Positions 10,767-22,254 of a DNA stretch of 64,000 nucleotides are shown here, one piece after another. The notes beneath the pieces are model-generated. The model was not told the origin of the DNA. It made no database searches and worked only from the letters and a program-made list of their open reading frames with translations. This DNA is from Artocarpus heterophyllus (lineage: Eukaryota; Streptophyta; Magnoliopsida; Rosales; Moraceae), in the NCBI GenBank assembly GCA_025403435.1, contig CM046354.1, forward strand, positions 21,485,467-21,549,466, in the 5' to 3' direction. Position 1 is the stretch's first letter; each line of letters starts with the position of its first letter. The position numbers were made by a program, and so were the translations under genes.

Positions 10767-11149
10767 TTTCTCAGCTTAATTAAAAAAGAAAAAAAAAAGA
10801 AAAGGGGCAGAAAAGACTATGCGTTATATTATATGTTCGTTGAATATATTAGATCAACGTAAATTAATTATAATTGTATTACATTCTGATGAGCAGTAGG
10901 ACATACCCCTGGATCGGGCTAGGGCCTTTTATGAGACACAAATTAGTAGAATCCACGTAGGTCTTCCAAGTAGACCCGTCAATTTGTGTCGAGCTAGTAA
11001 TAAAATTATAGGTTTAAAAAAGTACACCGCATGTTTGATTAACACCTATAATTATAGCTAGGTTTGAAAAGAGTTTTTCATTTGTGTGATGGGATCTTTC
11101 CTCCGTGGTGCTAGAGAGTCTTTTCATTTCTAATTCTATGGCATCGCTC
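10767..11149. other. Between element A and the NPF relic, nothing recognised
   Basis: AT-rich with one GC-richer patch (10900-10985). It may hold unrecognisable upstream parts of the NPF relic, but no frame supports this. Confidence 0.5.
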
Positions 11150-12048
11150 ATATTAAAAAATTGCAGATTTTCGGACGAGGCAACGATCATAAACGATGTG
11201 GAGGCCTCAACAAAGGTAAAGAATCCATGAAGGCTATGCTCGGTTAACCAAGTGGAAGAAGTGAAGCTGGTGCTCCGCCTGATCCCCGTATGGCTAACTT
11301 CTTTAATGTTCCCCGTCGTCCAAACCCTCCTCAACACCTACTTCACCAAGCAAGGCAGCACTCTGATCCGGACCGTCGGATCAAGCTTCGAAATCCCTCC
11401 GCCTCCTTCCAGGGCTTCGTCACCTGCACTGTCCTCATCACCATCCCCATCTACGACCGCATTTTCATCCCGATAACCCGACGATTCACCGGCCACCAGT
11501 CTGGCATCACCGTGCTACAGCGGGTTGGCACCGGCATATTCCTCTCTATATTCAACATGGTCGTGGCAGGTTTAGTAGATCCCAAGAGAATAAGCGTCGT
11601 GAAGGAGAATGACCTTTTGGACAAGCCTAAAGCGACAGTGCCAATGAGGATTTGGTGGCTGCTTCCACAGTACATTCTGTGCTGTTTGTCCGATGCATTC
11701 ACTTTCATTGGTCTTCAGGAATTGTTCTATGATCAAATGCCGGACGCAATGAGGAGCGTGGGAGCTGCGGCCAATGTGAGCATAACTGGGGTAGGGAACT
11801 TCGTGAGCAATGCTATAATAACCGTGGTTCAGGGAATCAGCTCAAGGCATGGCCATGAGTGCTTGGGCGATAACATCAATCGTGCCCATTTGCATTACTT
11901 TTACTGGTTGTTGGCAGGTTTGAGTGCTTTGAATTTGGGTGCCTATATTTGGGTGGCAAATGGTTTTGTGTATAAAAGAGTTGAGGTGGAAGAGGCGTCT
12001 GGGGAACATCAAAGTTTTACTACTACCACTACTCATGAATCTGCATGA
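11150..12048 (+). pseudogene. NPF (NRT1/PTR) transporter, C-terminal half, broken
   Basis: NPF proteins are proton-coupled membrane transporters of nitrate, peptides and hormones with 12 membrane helices. Visible in order: a loop region with FSDEATIIND, then RLCSVNQVEEVKLVLRLIPV and TYFTKQGSTL (frame of 11252), then, one frame away, SFQGFVT, IPIYDRIFIPITRRFTGH, ITVLQRVGTGIFLS, PQYILCCLSDAFTFIGLQE, FYDQMPDAMRS, and the last helix before a TGA at 12046-12048. These are characteristic of the second half of NPF proteins; I would place it near subfamily NPF5 (inference). Damage: a TGA at 11228-11230 at a position usually Trp, and a single-base loss near 11400 that shifts the frame. The N-terminal half and upstream exons are absent from the window. 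From 11290 to the stop the frame is open for 252 codons, so decay is recent or selection on the 3' part was retained for some time. Confidence 0.85.
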
Positions 12049-13142
12049 CAGATAAGATCCGTGCAATAATATTGTTTGGAATATTATTATAAAGGGTAAG
12101 TCTTCCTTTTTTGCTATCTTTCGTTTTGTTGTGTGTCTACTATTTTTAGACTACTAAGGGCTTTTGCTGTTGAATTAGCAATTATGATCAGCCCAATAAT
12201 TCATCAAAGGAAGACCCAATGTTGTTGATTCGGCAAAATGTGAGTTCTTGGTGAGGGTTAACCCTTGTACCTCCTTATTTAATTTGTACATGTAATTTGT
12301 GTTTTCATATATGATTGTTGGAAGCAATGCACCTAGGTGTGCTAAGTTTGTTGAGTTTTTTAAGTGCGTGCATGTGTGCAAGATCTTTTTAAAGCATTTA
12401 TAAGGTGTTTACTTACCAAATGGCCGATTTCCATGTGGTCTAACCCTCCATATGAACGTCCATAATTAGAGGTATGTAATAATTCCGCCGAGCATCTCTA
12501 ATAATAGATTTGTTCCTAAAGTTAATTTTTCTCTAATGGAATACCTATTTATGTAGAAATCATCAATAAAAATTTAGGTTATTAATTTGATATCTTATAT
12601 CGAATGTGTCAGAACACTTTTACACACAAATTTCTGAATTAACATTGTACGGGGATATCATTAATCTTCTTTAACAAAGTTATGGATTTTCTACATGTAA
12701 AATAGTGTTTCTAGTCCATAACATCATGTTTTCAGCGTACTAAGTTATTGATTTACGAACAAATCCACCCATTTGTAGATTAAGAGACATAATATACAGA
12801 TATGAGTTAATCAATCACTCAGATTTGAGGTCTATTCATAAATTGGTCATCCAACAAAATAAATAAATTCTGTGTTTAAGTAAATATAATCAAGAAATTA
12901 ATTCTCTTGTGGTCTCATTCAATATACTTCATCATTTATAGGTGTCTCTATATTGTAATCAACTTTAAATGATCAAGATAAGTTGTTTCTCCGATAAGGT
13001 ACTAAACAACATAACAATCTTGTAACAAATGAAATGCTTAATTTTATTTTATCTTGGTTATTGAACGCTTTATTAATTTATTTTAAGTCCTTTAATTATA
13101 CCCTTTGTATATGAACACTTCCAATATTTAGGGTCCAATATT
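12049..13142. other. 3' flank of NPF relic and AT-rich intergenic DNA
   Basis: No coding or RNA feature recognised. The first few hundred bases may be the former 3' UTR. Confidence 0.5.
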
Positions 13143-13786
13143 TAAGTCCTCAATGTTGTTTGGTATGATAGAAAGGAAGACTGGTAGTTGTTTATTCCCT
13201 TGTTTGATATTATAATGAAATGAGGAAGCAAGGATCTAATTTTGTTGGTAAATTTAAAAATTCACCTTTTAGTAGAAATACCATATTTTGTTCACGTATT
13301 AAATTTGATTTCTTTCAATCACATTCTATAAGTAAATTCAAATATATGTACATATATATTAATAATATTTTTAAATACATTATAGAGATATATATACATA
13401 TACAATATGGATCAAAGTAATTATATATTAGGTTGTAATAATTTAGTAAATAGTAGCTTTTGTTTGAATGACGTGCACATATGACAGGACTTGCAACAAG
13501 CAGATTATTTAAAGTACTTTTTTTACGAAATGTGTAAATTGAGCATGTTTTTAGGAAATGTGTAAATTGATGAAGGGCAATTTAGGGAGTTCAATATGTT
13601 TTTTCTACAACTCCACACTAGTCTTTCAAATTGTGGAAGAAAGTTTTTGGTGGGCTAAAGGGATTCTCAATCTATACCTCTTCTCATCCCCTCGAATTCA
13701 TCCCTCCAACCAAACAACACTTACTTGCACTTTCCTCACCTCAATCCCTCAACCCTTCTATCTCTCCAACCAAACACACCCTTAGT
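13143..13786. repeat. Possible MITE-like DNA transposon
   Basis: The right end reads CCAACCAAACACACCCTTA; its reverse complement (GTGTGTTTGGTTGG) resembles the left end (about 13150, TTGTTTGGTATGATAG). A second CCAACCAAACAAC lies 60 bp inside the right end. Ends of this form are common in hAT and Harbinger MITEs. No clean target duplication found. Confidence 0.3.
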
Positions 13787-14313
13787 TAAGGAAGTTAATC
13801 AGTATTGGATCCTTTTGGTGTTTCACTCAAAATAAAAAAATAAGTAATCATCTTAAAAATATAAATAAAAGGTTTAAAACTTATATTTAAAATAATACCA
13901 AATAGTAAAAATAAAAATTTACATTAGTTGCTTTATAAGCACCCCATTCCGACAAAGATCACCAGAAGGGCACAATCTTTATGCCTTAATTTGGTGCTTG
14001 TGGTTGTGGAGACGGGATTCCTAGCAGGATCTTGAAGCACGCTACATATTTCTCATCAAGACACCTTTTATAGATCTTATTTTGTGCTTTATTATTATGC
14101 ATCATTTTGTACTTCCATCTTCGAAAATCAACTTTTTGTGTTCTTGTCTATGTTCTGCTTCATATTTCTTCACTTCTGCTATACAAGCTTCACGAGCATC
14201 TTTTTGGCAATTTGAAAACGTCTCTATTAATGATGGTGGATGGGATAAGGTAGCAATGTCAAAGTTAACCAAATGAGGTAAAGGAGGATTAGCATGAACA
14301 ATTACTACAAGCA
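13787..14313. other. Intergenic, left flank of CACTA element
   Basis: Nothing recognised. The last three bases (14311-14313, GCA) are the left target duplication of the CACTA transposon. Confidence 0.5.
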
Positions 14314-14329
14314 CACTACAACAATTATA

Positions 14330-14690
14330 TGATTTAGTGACGAAACTTTTAGAGACGACATTTTGTCGTCACTAAAAAAATATACAACGACAACATAATG
14401 GTCGCTAAATCTGTGTCCACATTACTAACATTCAGCAACGATTTTGTAATTTAGCTACGAAAGTTTTAGAGACGACATCTGTCGTCGCTAAATCTAATCT
14501 GTAGCGACAAGACATTCAACGACGAGTCGTCACTGAATATATTAGCAAAAATTTCCCCACCAAAATTCCTAAACACCCACCATAATTTTGCGGGCTTTTA
14601 TTTTAGCAGATTTTGTCATCGCTGAATCTGCTCACTTTATAATACATTGTCATTTTAATATGTAAATATATGTCATCGCTGAAAGACAAT
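14330..14690. repeat. Left subterminal repeat region of the CACTA element
   Basis: Repeated short units in both orientations such as GAGACGACAT, TGTCGTCGCTAAA, TAGCGACAA and GACGAGTCGTCACTGAAT. In En/Spm such subterminal repeats bind the element's own DNA-binding protein. Confidence 0.85.
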
Positions 14691-14699
14691 ACTTATTCC

Positions 14700-14945
14700 C
14701 CAACCCAGATTTCCCCTCACCCACTTCTCGATCTAGCCTCTAGTTCTTTACTTCCCCTCTCCCTCTTCAATGCTCTCTCAGATCCTCAGCCATTTCTCTC
14801 TCTCAAATTTTTTTGGAAAAACACTTCTGATCAAGATTGTGACCCCTACGAGCTCCGCCGGTGCTATTCATTGGCCGGATTGTTGCTGTTTGCCGCGCCA
14901 GATTGTCGCCGTCGCCGTCACTGTCTGTCGTCCAACCTTGTAAGT
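14700..14945 (+). other. Candidate 5' exon or captured host fragment in the CACTA element
   Basis: A CT-rich stretch followed by GC-rich sequence (GCCGGATTGT, TCGCCGTCGCCGTC) unlike the surrounding AT-rich DNA. It ends at GTAAGTG near 14941, a good splice donor. It could be the transposase 5' UTR exon or a piece of host gene. The open frame 14670-14963 has no recognised motif. Confidence 0.4.
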
Positions 14946-15150
14946 GTTTTTTTTTTGTTATAGTTTCCTGTCTTGATTTCCTTTGGAATTTGTCTATCTA
15001 GAAATTGTATATAATAAATATGGAGGGGATGTGCGATTGATCCCAAATTTGTGATGCATTTACTTGGCCAGGAAAGTGAGTTCAAAAGCTGATGTTGTTG
15101 TTGTTGTTGCTGTTGGAATTTGTTTTGTTGAATTTGGGTTCTTTAATTTT

Positions 15151-15182
<32 letters not shown>

Positions 15183-17452
15183 TGGTCGTGGGTATTAAGT
15201 CTCAGACAATAATAATATATTGTGTTATGTTGTGGGTATTATATATGATATATTGAATTGTTATAACTCACTGATGAGTTTTTTGTCTTGGGAATTTAAA
15301 TCACCATTCAAATATTTTGGTTGTAGCATTCCCCCAAAAAACTAATTAGGTGTTATTGCTGGATTAATTCCAACTAGTAAATCTTTTAATAGAGCTCTCC
15401 AGTTATACCAGTTAAATTTTAAACATCAAATTGAAAGTCTACAGTATACACATAAGTTCAGGCAGAAAGGGAAAAAAATCCACTGGCATCACAGGTGAAA
15501 CGAAGAGAAACATGACCTAGGATTTTATCATTATACATTTAGGGTGTTCAAAGTCACACTAGACCATAAGAATCGAACCCGGTTAGGTCTTCCTTCACCA
15601 TAGATGGTGTTTGGGTTTGATAGTTATCAGGGGAGAAGGCTACCGGAATAGAGGATGCTGGATTACAAAGGGCAGAATTCGTAACCAATCAGCAACCATG
15701 GAACAAAATGCTGAAAGACAAACGAGTCCTGCGGAAACCGAGATTTGGGGGCGAGTGACGGCTGCAAAGTGAAAAAGGATGTTGCTACTTCCTTGGGTTT
15801 GAGAGTATTTTTTTTTTTCATTGATTTGTATTATGTTTTAGTTTAACTTCATATATAATAAACTTTTTCATATATTGCTTATACACATATAAAGACCAAT
15901 GCATACAATAAGTGCTTATCTTCATTTTGTGAAATGCAACAGTCATTTCATACAATATTTTTTTTATGTGAAATATAATTGTTACTTTTCATGCATAAAT
16001 ATTAATAGTATGAAATAGTATTTATAGGTACTTTGGAAAATTAATACACAATAATTAGAAAAAATAATAGTCAAACTAAAACAACTAAATGTCTATTTAA
16101 TTTTATGTTGATAAATAATTAGAAAAATTGTTTTTATACTAAAATATTGTTAGCATATTTATAATTTAAGATGATTTTTCTTTTAAAAACATATACAAGG
16201 TTAAAAAAATTTACTAACAGGGCGTGCTTAGGCACTTTCCTCATGCTAGTTTTCTTTAAATGTGTATTACAACATATAATAGGGTTAAGAGCATTTACAA
16301 CTCACATCAGTAATCAAATTGCCTAGCAGGCTACCACTACACTTGGGACGTCTTAAACATAAGATATATATATATTTGGAGAGAAGATAGATCACAATAA
16401 TTTAGTATAGAGTTCATTTCAACAACAACAACAACAACAATAATAGAGTAAGGATCAATTTTTATTTTTTTTTTTAATTTTAAGATCTAGAATACAAATA
16501 TACTCGAGGGCCCCTAGACTATTCCCTTGCAAGTGGGGTCTGCCTTTGTTTGTGGGGTTTAATTGGAATTTTGTTCAGCACCTTCTTAGATATGACAAGA
16601 GACAACACACAAATAAGTACGAAATGGAAAACTTGAAAACCAACTTTCGTTCTTCAACCTACCATTGGAATTCGGCTCCAATATATATTCTTTGTAATTT
16701 TACATTATATATATACACATGTATACATATTGATGCATAAAAACATGAACTGAGCAAGAGCTCATTGTTCAAATCTCGCTTCATAGTACTGGAATTTGTT
16801 TTGTTCAATTTGGGTTCTTTTAATTTTTTTTTGTTTGGTTGAGGGTATTGGGTTTGATGTGGAATTCATGATCTAGATTTTATGTTAAGTGGGGTTTTGT
16901 GATTGTAGTGTTAGAAGCATATTGCACTTATTTATAATGGCTGAAGTTTGCATCTTTGGACCTTGGATGCTAAATGTGTGCTATGATTGCTTAAGATTTC
17001 TTTGTGTTTGATAATGTAGGTCGCCTTTACCAAGAGACAGTGTTTGTTATTGGTGTCAGCTGGTTCTTTGTCACATTTCTTCTTGGATCACTTATTTGAG
17101 GTAATATCAATTAGAAATTTGACTTGTTATTATGTTATAATTCTCATCGTGTGAAGTTATTATGATAAGGAAAGAATATTTCCATTGCAATGCTTTTCTT
17201 TTTGAGTAATTATAGGTCGGTAATTATAGGACTAGATAGATTGTAGAAAGAAAGGAATAGAAGATGCATAACCTATATAGAAAAATAGAATATCAAGCGG
17301 GCAAATGCATTAATTGTAGTATGTTTGATCATCCGATCTTGATTGCCATGCATTTTACTTAGTTTGTATTATGAAACCAAATTTATTTAGTAGAAAATTT
17401 TACATATTAATGAGTTAGTATTACATTTGACAGTAGGATTGAAAACATCAAA
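14946..17452 (+). other. Non-coding interior of the CACTA element
   Basis: Probable leader intron plus later insertions. It contains a T run (15152-15181), (GTT)n and (CAA)n microsatellites (about 15100 and 16421-16440), and a direct repeat of roughly 75 bp (about 15112 and 16792, sharing GGAATTTGTTTTGTT). No coding sequence recognised. Confidence 0.55.
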
Positions 17453-19981
17453 ATGACGATTTACAAGAGTTGGATTTTTGAAAATGATCGTTTGTCATAC
17501 CGATACTAGAATGGTGCAATGGCATTTTTGGAAAGAGCAAAAACCTGCATGAATGAGGATGGAGAAGTTAGTTGTCCGTGCATTAATTGTTTGAATGCAA
17601 CAATGCAAACATTACCAATGGTTGAAGCTCATATAATTGACAAGGGATTTAGTCAAATATATACTATGTGGATATACCATGGAGAATCTTATAATGCGAA
17701 CATTAATGGTTATGAAACACATGAACAATCTACTGACGAGATGCGAAACATTTTAGATGATGTAGTTGGGGCCAGCAATCATGTCAAACTAGAAGAGCAA
17801 GTCCAACTGAAGAATACAATTCTAGGCAGTTTGAAGAACTTTTTGCTAGGCTTGAGGCAGAGTTGTATCCTAGATGCAAAAACTTTTCATCTCTAGATTT
17901 TTTTAGTAAAATTGATGCATTTAAAGGTGCTTCACGGATGGACCAACAAATCTTTTGACTCTTTGCTGAAGCTTTTAAAGGAGGCATTACCAGGAGGGAA
18001 CAATATTCCTGCTTCACATTATGAGGCCAAGATGAAGTTACGCAAGTTGGGTTAAGGTTATGAGACAATTCATGTATGCAAGTATGATTGTGCTTTATTC
18101 TGGAAGGAATATGTTTATCGAAACACTTGTCCTATATGTGGTGAGAGTCGATGGGTGAATCCAAACACGAAGGGACAGAGAGTGCCTCAAAAAGTATTAC
18201 GATATTTCCCCTTAAAGGATCAGTTGAAGCGTTTGTATGCGTCAAGACATATTGCAAGAGATATGAGATGGCATGTAAATGGTTGATCTATGAAAGGAGT
18301 TCTACAACATCCAGTAGATGGATAGGCATGGAAGGCATTTGATTGTAGGTATCTTGATTTTGCTTTTGAAGTAAGAAATGTTCATTTGGGTTTAGCAGCT
18401 AATGGTTTAGTCCGTTTGGAAATATGAGTCAACCTTACAGTATGTGGCCAGTTATCTTGTCAACATACAATCTACCTCCATGGCTTTGTACAAAGGAACC
18501 ATACTTGATGTTGACTTTGTTGATTCCGAGACCTAATGCTCCTGCAAAGGATATAGATGTGTTTTTGAAACCAGTTGTACATGAGTTGAAAGAGCTTTGG
18601 GAGCATGGATTAGTAATTCATGATGCCTATGCTAATCGTCATTTAGGATGCATGCTGCATTGTTATAGACTATCAATGATTTTCCTGCTCAAAGCAGTTT
18701 GTCCAGTTGGAGTGGCCAGGGATACAATGCATGTCCAACGTGTAACATGCATACTCCTTCTAAGCGTTTAAGGGTTAAGACGTGTTATACAGGCCATCAA
18801 CATTTCCTTCCAACTTCAAATAGGATGAGGAGACGGTCTTCCAATCAGAATGCCGACTAATGGGAAAGATTGTAGCAACTCATTTAAATGAGCAATTAAG
18901 GAAAAAGGCTGAGTGGTATATTGTAAACAATTGCCCAGAAATCCAAAGATACATAGAGTAAGTTTAGCTCTTTAATTGTTAACTTTCTAGTATGTAATAT
19001 AACATAACTTTTATGAGGCCCATTTCATGTATAGGGAACACATGCGTGAGCTTGAAATTATTGGTAGAAGAAACTTGAATAAGGTTCAGATTGATGAGTT
19101 TCTGGCGTGGTTTTACAAAAAGGTAAAAAAATATTTTTATCTTGTTAGGCACAAAATCATATTTAAAGATGTTGTAACAATAACAGATTTCTCATCATAG
19201 GTGTACCATTTACGAAAAAATCATTCATTGGAGGCCACTGATAAATTTCTTGCCTTGGCATCTGGTCCTAATGACACCGTACTATTGTACTCCGCTTGTG
19301 TGGTAAATGGGGTCAAGTTTATGTGCAACAATCGTGAAATTTAGCGAAAAACACAAAACAGTGGGGTTTGTGTACCTGGTGTTGATGACAACACATATTA
19401 CGGTCCGCTAAAAGATGTATTGGTACTCCGATATGTGAATGATTGTTTGGTTATGTTGTTTAAGTGTAAATGGTTTGACGTTGATCCAAGAAAGAAAAGG
19501 ATCTTACATAATAAAAACTTAACGAGTGAGTTTGTCAATGTTGAGGCTTATAATGATGATCCCTTTATATTAGCATCACAAGCAAAAAAAATGTTTTATC
19601 TTGAAGATCAGCGTAATGGCCCTAATTGGAAAATGGTCCAACAGTTTAGTCATCAACATGTGTGGGATCTTCCTGACATCGAACATGAAGATTCTAGTTC
19701 AGTTGAGGTGCTACTAGATGCTTATTCAAATTTTGAAATAGTAGTTAAGCTACCCAATTTGGAGACAACAACATTTAGAAGAAATGATGTTGATCCTAAT
19801 GTTGTTGAGAATGCAACATTAATCGAAGTGGGTCATGCAACTAATGACATTTGAGGTTGACCTTGAGATGGATGATACTTTACTGGAGTATGAAGATGAT
19901 ACAAGCATAGAGAATGAAGATGAAGACGATGATATTGGTTTTGAACAAACCGACAATGAGAGTAGTAGTGATGATGAATAA
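17453..19981 (+). pseudogene. CACTA transposase (TNP2 / Transposase_21 type), decayed
   Basis: The transposase that recognises and cuts CACTA ends. Order seen: an N-terminal transposase-associated domain with a Cys pattern (VSCPCINCLNA) and FSQIYTMWIYHGE; then the TNP2 core in shifting frames, with KLLKEALPGGNNIPASHYEA, YETIHVCKYDCALFWKEY, CPICGESRWV, VLRYFPLKDQLKRLY, MSQPYSMWPVILSTYNLPPW, DIDVFLKPVVHELKELWEHG, and GQGYNACPTCN. From about 18850 come EWYIVNNCPEIQRYIE and, after a small intron, DUF4216-like sequence (NSGVCVPGVDD, DDPFILASQAKKMFYL). An acidic tail ends at a TAA at 19979-19981. Damage: TAG at 17507-17509, frameshifts near 17810, 17890 and 18620, further stops, and a missing segment between the TNP2 core and the C-terminal part. 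Confidence 0.88.
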
Positions 19982-20097
19982 TGTACTTGTAAATTTAACT
20001 TGTTTTCATCAGTACTAGTTCTCAATGAACTTCCTTTTTTAAATTATTATTTTTAATAAATATTGTCTGAATAACTTGTTATCAATAGGTGATTAGG

Positions 20098-21478
20098 ATG
20101 ACTGGACCCATTGCTACATGTGCTGGATCTTCTAGAGGTGCAGAACCTCCACCGGGGCCAAGAAGACTTCCAGCGGATCATGAGTCAGGTACGACTGAAT
20201 ACAATATGTCTTCTATTAAATGTATTATAACTTTTATATAAAATCTAACACTCTTGTGTTGTCTTATTTTTTTGGTTCTATTTTTCAGTGTCTGCCGCAG
20301 CTAAGAAGGTTTGTGGACTCACAAAAAATAAGGATGCCCACAAAATTGTTGGTGCTACTAAAGGGAAACTTTTGGTATTCCTAGACACTGAAGGAAAGAC
20401 ATATAGAGGCTTAGGAGACAATACAGCCTGCTTAAGTAATTGTATAGGTCAGGCAGTGCGATCCAAAATTCCTCCATATTATGATAGTTGGAAGAAGGTT
20501 CCCGCGATATACAAGGATCAAATTTTAGCTCTAACACGGGTAATAGTATTTCACATTTTATTTATAATATATTATTTTAGCGACCTTGTATTAATTGTGA
20601 TATTTATAATGAAATTATAGGATCTTTTTTATTTTGATTTGACTCCTATATTGGCAGCATCAATAGATCGTAATGCACAAGACCGGTATTAGGAATGGAA
20701 AAATGACCTTCATGAATACTTCAAGCAGTTGGGGTTGGAGGGGAGGGGGGGGAACAAAAATGTAGTTAACGTGAAGAAGCAACGTCCCGACAATGTACAA
20801 ACACAAGCAGATTGGGAGGCTGCTATGATCGCTTCTGCAACGAAGCTTTTCAGGTTTAAAGTTATAAACTCAATTTTTCATGATCATTACATATATCAAT
20901 ATAACGTAATAATTTTAATAATTCATCTTTGTAATAGAAAAGGTTGGTGACAAATAAAAGAAATAGAGCAAACGTGAAACAACCAAGTCGTCATGGAACA
21001 CAATCGTATGCTAATTTGAGATATCAAAAGGTAGTAAATAAAAATTTATTAAACTAAAATTTATTAAACTATGTTTCATTTTTTCTTTAAGATATGTATT
21101 GTTCTAACACAAGTTTATCCCTTCTGTAGAGAAATCCCGAGACTGGTGTGTTGCTTTCAATTTTGGAAAATTGGCATCAGTGTCATGAATATTCTGATGA
21201 CAGATGGGTTAATGATGCTACAGTGGCTAGATATGTAAGTCAAATAACTTATTAAGTTTTAGTTTTGAAATTTTGAGTTGGATTGACTGTACTTTACTTT
21301 GTAATTTACTTTGTTAAATGGAATGTGTAGAAGGAAATCAAATGACGGCAATATTCAAGCATTTACTGCGGGATTTAGATTTACCAATGCCTCTTCCCCT
21401 CCACCACTACCACCACCTCCACTTGTTATGTCCTCCTATCCACTTCAAGATGATGAAACCGCTAATTTAGGAGAATAG
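20098..21478 (+). pseudogene. CACTA second gene, Transposase_24-like (TNP1/TNPA-type)
   Basis: A five- or six-exon gene downstream of the transposase. Exon 1 starts at ATG 20098 and ends before GTACGA (about 20190). Exon 2 (about 20289-20539, ends before GTAATAG) encodes GKLLVFLDTEGKTYRGLGDN and IPPYYDSWKKVPAIYKD. Exon 3 starts after ATTATAG near 20621 and encodes DLFYFDLTPILAASIDRN. Later exons encode NKRNRANVKQPSRHGTQSY and GVLLSILENWHQCH ... DDRWVNDATVARY, the pattern of the plant Transposase_24 family. The last exon adds SSPPPLPPPPL and ends at TAG 21476-21478. One in-frame TAG at 20690-20692 interrupts exon 3; otherwise frames and splice sites look sound. In En/Spm the second protein binds subterminal repeats; the same role here is inferred. 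Confidence 0.75.
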
Positions 21479-21679
21479 TTTTTACTTTTATGACTTAGAC
21501 TTGTTGATTTAATGTACATATAAACTTTTTGTCTATATAGTCCTATTTTATTTATATCAAATTTTATTAGTTATTTGTATGATGAGAAATGAAATGAATG
21601 CATTTGTGAATTGGTAGTTATTTGTTTGCAGGTGTATATAGGGTCAGGGGTGAAAAGCTAAAGTATGTTAAAACAAAAG

Positions 21680-22245
21680 CATACATCGACGACAATTGTC
21701 GTCGCTAAAAGTACTTCAGCGACGACAATTGTCGTTGCTATACAATATCATCGCTAAATATTATTAGCAATGATATTTGTCGTCACTATAATTGGCAATA
21801 ACAAATATTGGCGCTATAAGTTTTAGCGACTATTTGTTATTGGTGACGACAAATATGGTCGCTAGAGTATTATTAGCGATGATATTTGTCGTCATTATAT
21901 GTTGATGGCATGTCATTGGCGACGACAAATATCGTCACTAATAAGACTATAGCGACAATATTTGTAGTCGCTAATAAGTTATAGCGACGACATATGTCGT
22001 AGCTACTAGCGACGATAAATGTCGTCGCTAATATGCTATAGCGACGATAAATGTCGTCACTGTATTTTAGAGAATTTTGAAAAAATTTTAATTATGTTCC
22101 TAATTAGTTGTCGTCGCTAAATGTCTTTAGTTACAACTTATTAGCGACGACATTTGGTGACGACAATGTCGCCGCTGAATATTATTAGAGACAACTTTTG
22201 GAGTTTTAACGACGACAAATGTCGTCTTTAAATCGTCTTCTTCTT
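21680..22245. repeat. Right subterminal repeat region of the CACTA element
   Basis: Dense array of GACGACAATTGTCGTCGCTA, TAGCGACGATAAATGTCGTC and related units in both orientations, more than 15 copies over 560 bp, many of them inverted pairs able to fold. Confidence 0.9.
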
Positions 22246-22254
22246 GTGGTGGCA

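Larger units (their letters stand above)
14314..22251 (+). mobile_element. Complete CACTA (En/Spm-type) DNA transposon, 7,938 bp
   Basis: The left end starts CACTACAACAATT; the right end reads CTTCTTGTGGTG, the complement of CACCACAAGAAG, so the right terminal repeat has one changed base in the CACTA core. A three-base GCA repeat flanks both ends exactly (14311-14313, 22252-22254), the length expected for CACTA insertion. Both subterminal regions are packed with short repeats containing GTCGTCGCTA or its complement. Inside lie two genes in the same orientation: a TNP2-type transposase and a second gene with Transposase_24-like motifs. The transposase is damaged, so the element should be inactive alone. 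Confidence 0.92.

Noticed and set aside
16741..16785. B-box-like GTTCAAATC suggesting a SINE or tRNA relic
   Set aside because: No A box at proper spacing and no cloverleaf could be drawn.
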